A stretch of 64,000 bases of DNA, taken from assembly GCA_013397115.1 (NCBI GenBank), contig VWZW01001281.1, positions 620,250 to 684,249 on the forward strand, given 5' to 3'. Below, piece by piece: positions 40,601 through 51,700 of this stretch. The notes below the pieces were generated by a model. It saw only the letters and a list, made by a program, of their open reading frames with translations, was not told the DNA's origin and ran no database searches. How positions within the stretch are numbered: position 1 is the first letter of the stretch; each line of letters opens with the position of its first letter. The stretch is from Edolisoma coerulescens (lineage: Eukaryota > Chordata > Aves > Passeriformes > Campephagidae). The position numbers were made by a program, and so were the translations under genes.

Positions 40601-43600
40601 AAAGGAGGCTGCTATCACCTAAAGGTGCTTCAATCCTGCTTGCTTGCTTTCTCAGTAGTAGTCATCTGTGGTCCTCTCCTCTCTCTTATGAGCTGCCTCC
40701 CCAAGGGTCAGCTGGTCTCTGGTCTCTAGTAGAAATACCTAGTTCAGCACAGCCATAACTCCTCAAGGTCGAGGCTGCCTACAGCCCGTTCCTGTTCTCC
40801 GGCAATGCACCACTCAAGACAAAGCCCCACAAGCTGTGTCTGAGAAAAGTTCTTTCACAAGCAGACTCCCCTTGCTGGAGTGATTCACAAAAGCTGCTCC
40901 AGGTCCCTGAAGCTGCTGCCAAAGTGACCAGGGGATGACATGGCCCTTCTGGGAGACTTCAGTAGAATCTTAACCTTGTAGTCTCATATGAGCAGATGTT
41001 TCCCAGCACCGGCAGTGAGTTATCCTTTCCAAACAAATGCCTTCTTCAAAGCTATAGGTGCCATTATATTTTGTTACACAGATCTTAATCTACTTTGAAA
41101 CATTTTCTAACAAAATCTGGCCGATGAGATGTACAAGTGAAAAGCCTTTAGCTGATGTTGTTGAAAACAGTGGGGAAGCACATCTTGTGCTGTATCTAGA
41201 AAAGAGAAAGTGATCAAAGAAATCAGGGCTGGTCTCATGTGTGCCTTCCTTTTCATTTTAAAAATAATGGCTGTGTAGAGTCTTTAATTTTGATGGAAAT
41301 ATCTGGCTGGCTTTCACACAGTGGTGTTTCATTAGTGTGTAATTGTTGGGTCAATGTGCCTGTTATTTGTTTTGTTTTGCTTATTGGTTGCACTTTTTGT
41401 ACTCTGCTTTTTCAGTAACTTGCACTCTGCACAACGAAATGCACAACAGCTTACCCCAATGGAACATCATTGGTCAGAAATGGCATTAAATGGGAGCAGA
41501 GGACCACAGGGACCTGTGGCTGGAATGGCAGAGAAGGTGAGGGAGCTCATTCTCCTCCGTTTATCACCAAACATACGCTCTCTTTCTCTGAAACGTGACC
41601 TGTAAGTTAGGCCTTGTAATTAGAAAAAGTACTTGAAAAATTGAAGCAGAGAGGCACCCAGGGCTGAGCTGTCCTTGGTTTTCTCCCGTACTCTGAGCTG
41701 TCAGCGAATAGGGAACAAAAATTCTCTCAGAGCATCAAACATCTTTCAGATGGAGAAAATGCTGGTGAGAGGGAAGTGTATGTGCCTTGCCATGCTGCCT
41801 CCAGACCCTGGCCGGAACTGGGGCTGGATTGTATCCTACACAGGGTGTAGGTGTGCACATGAGGGAGGAGGAGTATGAGGAGGAAGCAGAGGAAGAAACC
41901 CTCTTCCCTCTTGTCCCCTACATGCAGAAGAGGCAGTGCTGTGAGCAGGAGAGAGGCACCAGAGCTAGGGGTGGGAAGGGGAGACAGAGGAAGCAGGGGG
42001 CCACTGAAAAAGCCCAGTGGGTGTCCCACTGCCAATTCAGTGCCCTGTCCCCTACAAAGCTGCCCCCCCATCCCGTGCCACCCACTCATCCAACCCCCTG
42101 TGAGGTGTTGGGGTCACAGTGCCTGCCGGCTGTGGAGTCATTAGTGCAGGTTTCAAAGAAGTTCGAAACCAAAACACAGTGATGAAGTTGGAGTTTCTGT
42201 GCCAAGTGCCAAGCGAACCTGAAAGGTTAGTTTACTCTTTAATGAAATTCCTGCTTCAAAGTCTCCCTCTCTTTTCCACCAGGGACCGGTGCTTTCTTTA
42301 AGCAATGTTTAGAGGACACCAGTCTGCAAGGGTAATCATCCTCGCCTCTGGCAGGAACGGCTCGTGCACTAGCATTTCTAAAAAGGCTCTCTTTGTGAAT
42401 AATTGAATTTGTCTCTGGAGTTCAAGATTTCTTTTTCTGTGGGACTGACTGTAGCTGTGCTTCCTCCTTAGGTACAGCTTACTGTAATTGAGGCAGAAGA
42501 AATGTATTGCAGTGGAGTGTTTTGTGAGCATGACGCATAATAGGGTGATCGTCATGGAAAGAGTCATTTGTAGTGTTTAAAATACTTCCTCCAGTGGTGA
42601 ACAGATCTGCAGAAAATAATTAAAGGATCCCCCACTGCCATCTCCTACTCCCACAGGAGTGGAAAAAAAATTAATGCTGCATGAGATGTGCCTGTGCAGT
42701 GGGCACAGCCCCTCTCTGCAGTGCACTGTCGGGGACCCATCCTGCATGATATTCAGAGCCCATCTGTTCCTGGCACCCCCTGGGACACTGGGGACTATCA
42801 ACCAGGTCAAATGCTTGTCCAGCCCAAAAGAAAACACTGTGGTTCACACATCCACAGACAAGGTGTGTAAATTGCTTAGGCACAGCTTCTTTTCCTCTGA
42901 AACCTCCCAGCCTTGCAGCGATTTCTGGGTGTCTCTGGAATTGCAGGATAACCTGCACACCCCAACTCTGAGACAATCATCCCTGTAGCTTCACCATCAA
43001 GGAAAAGCCAAATACAGATGTATCCTCCCTCCAGGTACCAACAAGGTCCACTGTCCCTGGATATGTTTCAGTACCTCCTCTCATCCTCACCATCCGTAAC
43101 CTGGTGTGTAACGTCCAACTGTGGCATTTGCAAAGCTGCCTGTAAGTAGCTTTCCAGGAAAGGGGTACTGGGGGAAGAAACCCCCATAATAATTTGCATT
43201 GCTGTGAGCAGGACCTCAAGTCTGGCTCCAGGGAAGAGATGTCTCCCTGCCAGTAGGCTGAGATAAGTGGCGTGTCTCAGAGTGGGTTTTGATGTCATTT
43301 GCAGAGGCAGGGCTGTGCTGCTCATGCACATGAATGTCAGCAGCAGGGTGAGTGACTATTTCGAGACCTGGGCTTAAGGTAGGAATTGGGGCAAAACACA
43401 GCTCTGAACTGAACAAAACTCCATCGTGCTGGGAGGCTTCTTTCTTGTCTGTCTTTAATCACCAAGCACAGCAACAGAGCTGGGTGGCTGCATTCAGCCA
43501 ACACAATGAAACATGGCAGCAATATATTTTTAGGATGTTATTTTAGGGGGGAAACAAATTCTAAGAGCAAGATACAGTGATCTAGTAACTCAAACAAGCT

Positions 43601-45274
43601 GCTCAGGGATTTCTGTGTCTCTTGAATATGCCACACAGCACTTAGGCTGTCTTGTCAATTTGTGATGTGTGTTTCTGATCAATAAAAAAGCTCATTTAAG
43701 ACAAAATACATTCTCTCATGGTACAAAGCTTACATGGCCTGATCAGCAGGAGAAGCTAAGGTAACTTCAATCATAAATGAAAATCCAAATTTTAGACTGA
43801 AGGCAGATTTTCTTGGACTCTAGTATCTGCAGGTAATCTCTGGGTTCTTTGTGGTCTTTGCTCTGAACTGGAAGCCAGAACATATCTCTTTAGTATTTTT
43901 ACTCCCTTCTGTGCCTGTCAATTACAATGGCTTCAATATTCTGTTCATCCTCAGCTTCAGGACTTCTTGATCCCCTGAGACAGATCTCTGTCAGGTTTCT
44001 GAATGACAAGCAGAGATTTCATCTCTAGGGACAATTCCTTTAGCAGTAACCTGGGCATCCAGTGCATTTCCTACAAGTGCTCTTAGTGCATTTCCTCAGG
44101 TAGAAGAGCAATGCAAACAAAAAAAGAACTGTGCAGCAGCATTTATTCTCCAAGACATGTGGAGCCCTGACGTAGCCTGGCCAGCGCTACTAGCTCCAGC
44201 TGGAGCCTGTTTAAATGTGACACCAAAAGGTTGCATATGCACAAATTAGGGAAGTGGTAGAGATGTTGTTTATACCTGGAAGGTATAAATAGGAAAATGA
44301 GCAGAGAGTCTTTCTTTTCCACCTTTAACTTTGTACTTTGCATGCTGGAGGTATGGGGAGCTCCATGGTTAGCAGAAGTTGGCAGTCAGGAAAAGACATG
44401 TCAGGACTCAGATCAGTCAAGGACTCCCTCCTGAGGGAGGGCACTGCTGGCAGAGAGAGGTGCCTGCTTAAGGGACTGTGACACTTGCCTTCTCTTCCCT
44501 GAGGAATGGGCTGTAATAGGCTCTGTCCCAAAGTCCAAATGGTGGGTTGTCCTTGGGCCCCGAGGATGGGGCTATCAGGGGCAGCAAGCCCCCTGCCCAT
44601 CCGTACGGCCAAACACCCACATCGTGAAGAGCCAGCAAATAACGTATCCACGCTGTGTACGTGAGGTGTCCTGCCCTGCTCTTTTTGGCTTGGGGGAAAG
44701 AAGCATGATAAGCAAGAACTCAAACCTGTTTCTTTCTGAAAAGCTGCCAACAGCAGGCCCAATTTGCATGACTTGCTGCAGTGAGATGCTTTGCTGGCAG
44801 GTGTGTGCCTAGCTCATGGAAATGCAGTGTGCTTCCAGGACAGCTCAGAAGGATGTACAGGTGACCTGCAATAGAGACAGGTGACAGGACTGCCAGGAAC
44901 GATGCTCCTCCACCTGAGCTTGCTGCCATTACCAAAACTGACAGCTGAAGGACAGTACAGGGATTAACCACACCAAGGGACATTGTCACATGTGATGCTG
45001 TAATTCATCAAACTGCAGAAAACAATGCATGTTCTCCTTCTTAGGAAGAAAAAGGGGGGGGAGGGGGAAGTGAATGTAGAAACTCTCATTTCAATCTGTT
45101 TTAATATCTGGAGATTGTTTTTTGATATTTTGCTGTGTTTTTTAAAGATACTGAGTGTAGAGAGTCTAGAAATAGTATATGTGAGATATTTTGAACTAAC
45201 ACATGAAGGAAATGAAGGAAGAAAAAAAGTCAGCTTTTTTTGGTATGCTATCCACCATATAATACACAGAAAAT
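34676..45274. other. Intergenic, nothing recognised
   Basis: About 10.6 kb between two CR1 tails without a supported gene. GC-richer pockets (for example 36170-36500, 41860-42130, 44340-44700) carry overlapping random frames on both strands. A short direct repeat, ATGATCATAATG, occurs twice near 35900-35930. Confidence 0.5.
44283..44291 (+). promoter_or_regulatory. Isolated TATA-box-like element upstream of CD96
   Basis: GGTATAAATAGG is a near-ideal TATA context, about 1.4 kb upstream of the CD96 start codon. No recognisable coding exon follows within the expected distance. It could mark a distal CD96 start or be chance in AT-rich sequence. Confidence 0.2.
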
Positions 45275-45364
45275 AGAGAATCATCAAGGTTGGAAGAGAC
45301 CTTCAAGAACAAGTCCCACAGCTAACCTGGCACCACCATAATCACTCCTAAACCATATCCCCAA
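45275..45364 (-). mobile_element. CR1 LINE 3' tail
   Basis: AGAATCATCAAGGTTGGAAG followed by GACCTTCAAGA and TCCTAAACCATATCCCC is the reverse complement of the CR1 3' end. The copy lies about 340 bases upstream of the CD96 start codon and is only about 90 bases long. Confidence 0.87.
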
Positions 45365-45499
45365 AAATTATATATTCAAACTTAGGTAAGTGGCATGTTT
45401 TTGGGAGTGTGTAAACCAGTAAACTGCTTACTCTGAGTTAATCTGAAAAGACAAAGGAAAAAAAACTGGTTTTCAACAGGGGCTTAAAATGTAGGTAAT

Positions 45500-45708
45500 G
45501 TTTTCATCTTAAAGGTTTCGAAAGATGTACTTATTTTATCACTCCAGCAGGAAACTGAGGCTTTCGGTTTAATGAAGCATTTCTTTGAAGCCATGCTAAG
45601 TGACTGTGCTGCACATCTGCCTGTCTGCATGGGGCAGGCCACTTCAACTTCCTTTTCTGAGGGAGCACCAAGAGAGCTACATATTCACCAGAACTTCATC
45701 AAGTGAAG
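45500..45708 (+). promoter_or_regulatory. Presumed CD96 proximal promoter / 5' UTR
   Basis: These are the bases immediately upstream of the CD96 start codon. There is no convincing TATA box close by. An ETS-type core (AGGAAGT on the minus strand, about 45647-45653) is the only recognisable lymphoid-style site. The transcription start cannot be placed from sequence alone, so this is inference from position. Confidence 0.3.
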
Positions 45709-45766
45709 ATGAAAGCAAGGTGGCTCTTCTCTCTGTTTTGTTTGCTTTCGGTGCCCAGTGCCACAG
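45709..45766 (+). CDS. CD96: CD96 coding exon 1: signal peptide
   Basis: The ATG at 45709 opens MKARWLFSLFCLLSVPSAT, a classical secretory leader with a basic n-region (K2, R4), a hydrophobic core and small residues near the expected cleavage site. A purine (A) is at -3. The exon ends at CACAG followed by GTAAGAG and leaves one base (g), which pairs with the two-base start of exon 2. It is the only nearby leader in the right phase upstream of the V domain. The 5' untranslated region cannot be delimited, and no upstream non-coding exon is visible. Confidence 0.82.
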
Positions 45767-48700
45767 GTAAGAGTGCCAGGAGGACTCCTTGACTCAGTTT
45801 ATGATGGAGGGTGGTGAGGGGCAGGCTGGGATAAGTGGGTCTCACTAGGGTGAACTGTGTGATGATTTTCTACTTCCTGACAACTTTCTAATAACTCTAG
45901 TTAAAATGTGCAGCTAGTAAGGAGTAAATGGCTTGTGCTGACTAGCAGATTACTTAATTCAATATGCCTAACCTGCCAGAATAATCACTGGGATGAACTC
46001 ACTTGAAGTTAGGGCAATGTGTGCTCCTCTCAAATGGGCCAAAAGGAGAACTGCTTTCAATGGGAAAATTAAAAATACCTTTCTGTCTCTCTGTTACATA
46101 CCTGTGTATGCAGAGAGAGGAAGAATTGAAACACTTCAAGGCAAGGGTAAATTGTACAGCTGCAACCCCTTAAACAGATTCTTCCCTTCCTCTTCTCCGC
46201 CTAGCCCCATGTGCTGTGTTAAAGGCTTGAGAAACAAGTTTGTCATTCAAGTAAAACACTCAGAAAAGTTGACTAAGGAGGGCTGCATCTTTGTCAGAGG
46301 GAGTTTAAACCAAAAGCAATCAGAGGAAAACCAAAAAAAAGTATGGTGTTCACAAACCCCCAGCCCTGCCCGCCCCCCCCTTCAAAATTCTGACCACAAT
46401 GAATGCAGGAATACTTATTACCAGCTAGGAAGAACAATTTTGTAGGATACACAATTTTCCAGTTAAGAAGGGAAAAACCGCATGTATTTGACTAGCATGG
46501 TAAGATGCATCTCAAAATCTGGCATAGGCTGTTCTTTTTTTCCATATCACTGAGGCAAACTGGTTCTAAAAATAAAGGAAAAATAATTCATATGTATATT
46601 CATAGAAAATAGAAAATGTCAAATGCAAAGAAAGGAATAGAGGCCTCAAAACATGGACACATAAGAAAGCAATAGTAATTACAGAAAAATAGGAATTGTT
46701 TTTTTTTTTCCCCTGAGGATGAAATCCTCATTGAGGTCACTCAGAGGTGACAGTGGAGGCCTCTATGTCCTTTGTGGAGATCAGACACCTAAATGTCTGG
46801 GAGTTACTCTAAGAAATTTCAATTGGAGCACAAGTATGCACTAATGGACACTATTTGATTTTGAAAAATAAAGTTGACATAAAATGAGATTACTTAGATT
46901 GAGATGCTAGCAAAAAGTTAAGAACACTTTTGCACAAAAGGTTTTCAGTTAAAATAATCTAATGTGCTAGGCTACTAAGAAACAATGCAAATTAAAATGT
47001 TGTTTCTACAAACAAAAGTTTTGCAACTTAATATAAATTACTCAAGTGATTCTTCATAGGCATTCTTTATATGATCCTTAGACTTAAGGCAGCGTCAGCA
47101 TGAATATGAGAGAAAAAATGCTATGTGCCTTTTGCCTGATAGTCTGATTGCAAGATTCCTAATTGCTTTTTCTTTAACTTTTACTGATGGAAAACTTGTG
47201 GTGAAATCAGAGAGCATTTCCTATAATAAGCTCCTTGGACTAACAAAAATAGTTTTAGTAATTTTTCTCACAGCACAAGGCTGTGAGACTTGTCATTCAG
47301 GCTTATTTTTATTTACCCTCTTACATCATCACATCTCTTAGAATAAAAGATGAGCAGAACACATGCAGCAATGAAACAGCAGAGATGAATGTTGGCCATG
47401 GCCATTCAGTAGCTTTGCTCTCCACACATCTAGTCTCCCAAGTGTCCATGTCACCCTTCGGTGGACAGGTACCAAATGGGAGCCAGCTCTGTGGGGATGT
47501 GCCACTCTGCCCTTCTGTCAAGCCAGAGCTGAGGGTGCACAGGCTCCCTGCCTGGTTCCTTCCTCGCTGACCTGGCAGAGTGTGGGGCACAATGCAGCAC
47601 AACTGAGGTTGCCTGACCCTGGCTCAGGTGCCCCAGAGCCCTGTACCACACAGCAAAGCAAAGGATTGGTACCTGGCTTTTTCAAGTAAAGAAGGTGAGC
47701 AGTGGGCACTTGCAGCTGGCAGGACTGCAGGGCAAATTCCCAAAGCAAATATACAGCGATGTTATGATACACAGGGAAGATAAAATGCAATGTAAATGGG
47801 GGGCAACAGGTCTGTACCTAAGGACAACTGCACAACTCATTTCATTCTGTGGACCCGCATGTCCTTTTGGAAAAGGGACTTTTTGTGTATGGCTCTATGG
47901 GAGTGATTGATTACCTGTCTCACTGCAACAACCCCCTCCATAAATTCTTCATCTCCTTGAGTTTGTCAGTGCCCCGCATTCAGGGGTTTAGGGACTGCAA
48001 GACTCTTACTCATAGGAGGGAGAAAGAGATATAAATCAATTTTACTACAACAGCAGCTAAACCAAGTAGTACAGGCTCCTGCTGGAAGCCCCTTCATTTC
48101 ATCGATCCATTACTCCTTTATATGGCACACTAAGGACTGCCACCCGCTTTATGAAATTAATTGAGGAAGAAACCACACACACCAGAGCAGCTCACTCTGA
48201 CACTGAGACAGACACTCACTTAGGGCATGCAGGAGCTGTTTATTAACACGGAGAATGGCCGAAGCCACAAAAGCAATGGGCAGGGGGACAGTGCAGGGAA
48301 TTAGCCAGCGGGGATAGCTCATTTGTTCTTGCAAAAAGAACTGGGGAATAACTGGGCCCAGCTTCTGTTTCATTTATATTACTTGAAAGATTTTCATTTG
48401 CGCAGAGGCCCTCAGAGCTCTCATTTCTCTCCCACAAGTGTGACAGGACCTGCCTGGCCTCTTCCAGACACACATGCATTTGCTCTCCCAGCTCCCTCTC
48501 TGCAGTCTGTACTGGTGGAGATTTGCTGTAAAGCTCCTTGCTGGGAAGCCTGTGGTTACAGTTGTAGGGTTTTCATAGTTTTCTGTGGCTAAGGCACCAA
48601 GTCATGTCAAAGATGTCTTAGGAAAAGCTTTGTTTAAACATTACTTGCACTGAAAATGATCCTGTTTGTTTTTAAGGCCAGACTGCAGATGTCATTACCC

Positions 48701-51700
48701 AGACAGAACTGGTCCATGCTCTGCCAGGTACTGACGTGACCCTGGTGTGCATGTTCCCAAAACTGCACACCACCCACATAATACAGACACAGTGGTCCAA
48801 GACTGATGGCAGCCCGTCTACCAAAATTGCTGTATATCACCCCACTTATGGCACCCATTACTTCAAGTTTTCTGCGGCTCCTTATAACTTTTCGGTGTCC
48901 TTCAGCACAAGGAGGTGCTGCAGCGGGGATGACACAGAGTCCTTGTGTTCCACCAATCCAAATGCCACGTCTGAATGCCAGTGGTGGGCTCTGCATCTGA
49001 AAAATGTTACCATGTCCCTTAGTGGGCAGTATGAATGCACTTTTGCTACTTACCCATATGGGACAAAGGCTGCAAAAATTCAACTTATTGTCAAGGCAGA
49101 AGGTAAGTGATTGCGAATGAGATTTTTTAATGGGGTGGGGGAAAATATCAGGATAGATGAACATTTCTTGGTTGGTGATGGTGACTTGTTTGGGATTTAC
49201 AGTGGTGCCACTGAAGGTTGCTGAGAGGGACCAATAGATATGACTCAACATATGTCACAAATGAGGTGAAGAAAAAATTCCCATAAAAAAAAAGTGTGTT
49301 GCCCTGTCCCCAGAGAGGCTTCACCTGGCAGCCAGTCGGGACAGAGAAAACTTTCATGGTTGGGCTGAGAGCAGCCCCCCTCACCCCCACACACACGCTT
49401 GCTGGTGAGAGCAAGTACCCGGATGCCCGCGAAAAATGCCCGCCAAAAACGGGCCCGCGAAAGCCGAGTAGGGGGAGGAGTTTGGGGACACTTAAAAGCA
49501 GCCAGCCGCAAGGCCACGAGGTGTCTTTTTCTTTTTGCTTTGGGTCATTTGGAGGGTCAGCGTGGCCCCTTTTGCTCCTGCCTTCGCACCTTCTTCCCCG
49601 TGGTCCTGTTTCCCTGCCCGTGCCTGCCTCGCCCTGCTGTGCCGATTCCGGGAACGAGCTTATCACCGTAGAGACCTCGTGCTCCGCAGCCGCCGCCCGC
49701 ACCCAGCTTGCAGCCGCCCCCTGCACGCAGCCAGCCACTGCTTGCAGCTTGTAGCCACCGTCCGCAGCCTGCCGCCCGCACCCAGCTTGTAGCCCCTGTT
49801 CGCAGCTTGTAGCCACTGTCCGCAGCCACCCGCACCCAGCCCGCAGCCGTCGCCGGAGGCACGCTGCCGCCGCCGCTTGAAGATCGCGCCCAGCCTGAAG
49901 CCACGCAAATGCACCACGCGGTTCGCAACCCGCACGCTCCCTCTGCCAAACTGATGCTGACAGATAGCCGGGGTNNNNNNNNNNNNNNNNNNNNNNNNNN
50001 NNNNNNNNNNNNNNNNNNNNNNNNNNNNNNNNNNNNNNNNNNNNTTTTTCCCCTTCCCCCCCCCCCCCCCCCCCCCTTTAGAAAGAACACTTCGCTGGGG
50101 GTTTTTTTGTTTGTTTGTTTGTCTTTCGTTCTTTTTTATTTCAGTAAATGGTTCTCAGATATAATATTGCCGTATTCGTGCTTGGTTTTTCGTCAGAAAA
50201 ATCTATCAAAAGAACCCTTCCCGGCTCCCCCTTTTATAGTGGAATGGGACAGTTGCTTGTACAGTTTCCTATTTACCAGGCACTCTTTAGCTGTTTTATC
50301 TAGCTTCTGATTAGGAAACCTTATTTGTTTGGCAGAATACAAAGTTAGATAGTAAAGCAAAAAAAGGTTGTGAGGCAGGCAGTTCTGCATTTTCATTTTG
50401 GAGAAACGTTGTGGAGGGGGCTGGATGAGCAGCTCAGGATAGGGGGGGATTAAGGATGTTGGATCTTCCAACCATGTTGTGCTGCTGCTGTGGGCGTGTG
50501 GCAGGGGGCACCAGAAAGAAAAAACATCCTTGTCTGATTGAGGCTGAGGGCTGGCATCTGCAGGGCATGCTGGGTGTTAGCTCCATGGAAGGATGTGTGT
50601 CCCCGCCACCAAAAACACACTGGAGCAAAGTGGGGAATTGCTTAGGAGAATCACAGGAATGGAGATTTGGCTGCTTCTGGCAGCCAAAAGGAAGCTGGAA
50701 AACTGCATGACTGCTCTTGGTAAGTAAGCCTCAGGGGAGAGTGTGAACACTAGGAAGGATATTTAAATTATCCTGGTAAAGGAACAAATTTATTTAAATC
50801 AGATGAGAACGGATTGGACTGCAAATTAAACAACAGTGGCAACTGTCAGTGCAGCAACTTTGGGAACAGCTATTTAGTGTCAGCAGTGAGGGCAAAAGCC
50901 CAAACTGCTGTGAAGATGGAACTTGGCAGGAGTGTTGAGCAAGCTTGTTGTGCACATGGGGAGCTAGATTAAATGACCCCAGAAACCTCTCTCTGACCCA
51001 GGTTTCTGCTAACAACCCAAGAAGGATTAAAGTAAATACAACAAACCTGGCACTGTTTCAGTTCAGAGCTGCAAGGCCAACATGCTCACTCTGCTTGTGC
51101 CCAGGGCTGTGGACATGGCAGACATTCAAGAGTTAGGAGCAGGGTGGGTGCAGGTTATTTTAGGGGTATTTTAGTGTGCTCCCACTGCCCTTTTACCTGC
51201 ATTGTGAGGCCAGACTGGTAGTCTCCACGTTGGACCATGTTGTTCCTGTAGCAGGAGGAGGTCCCGTGCAAGACTCATACTCAGGGGTGTTTAACACTGA
51301 TGGCCTGTGCATGGCAGGGGCTCCAAGCATTTTGGTGCTGTTATCCTGGAGACGCATCCTGGACAACCCTGCAGCACCTTCCTGCCCTGATGAACTCGCG
51401 GAGGCAAAGTGGGAGCTGGCACCTCTGCACAGTTCACAGAGGATGGGTGTGTTTGAACAGTGCACACTGGATAACTCTGCCAAAGATGAAGCTGCCACTC
51501 TACCCGCTGTACGGGGGTGTGTTGTGATAGGCTACACTTTTGGAATTTTCCTGTGCTTCACAGGGCAGAGGGATCAAGCGGAGTGCAGTGAGGTTCAAAC
51601 CATGCTGGTCACCCTGTGAAACCTTCCCACGCTTGTGTTCTTCATGGGAAGTTTCTCTGTCTTTTTCTTAGTACAGTAACTGTGCTAATCAGGCATTGCT

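Noticed and set aside
41787..42182. 131-codon + strand frame rich in Glu, Arg and Pro
   Set aside because: Low-complexity purine-rich translation with an equally open opposite strand; no domain.
45993..46445. 150-codon frame in CD96 intron 1
   Set aside because: No homology, no splice context, and it lies between two well-matched CD96 exons.
48634..49251. 205-codon minus-strand frame over CD96 exon 2
   Set aside because: It is antisense to a well-supported Ig exon and has no domain; a shadow frame.
49148..50090. Long frames on both strands (222, 177 and 152 codons) through the CpG-rich block and gap
   Set aside because: GC-rich repeats lack stop codons, and one frame runs through undetermined bases; low-complexity translation without a domain.
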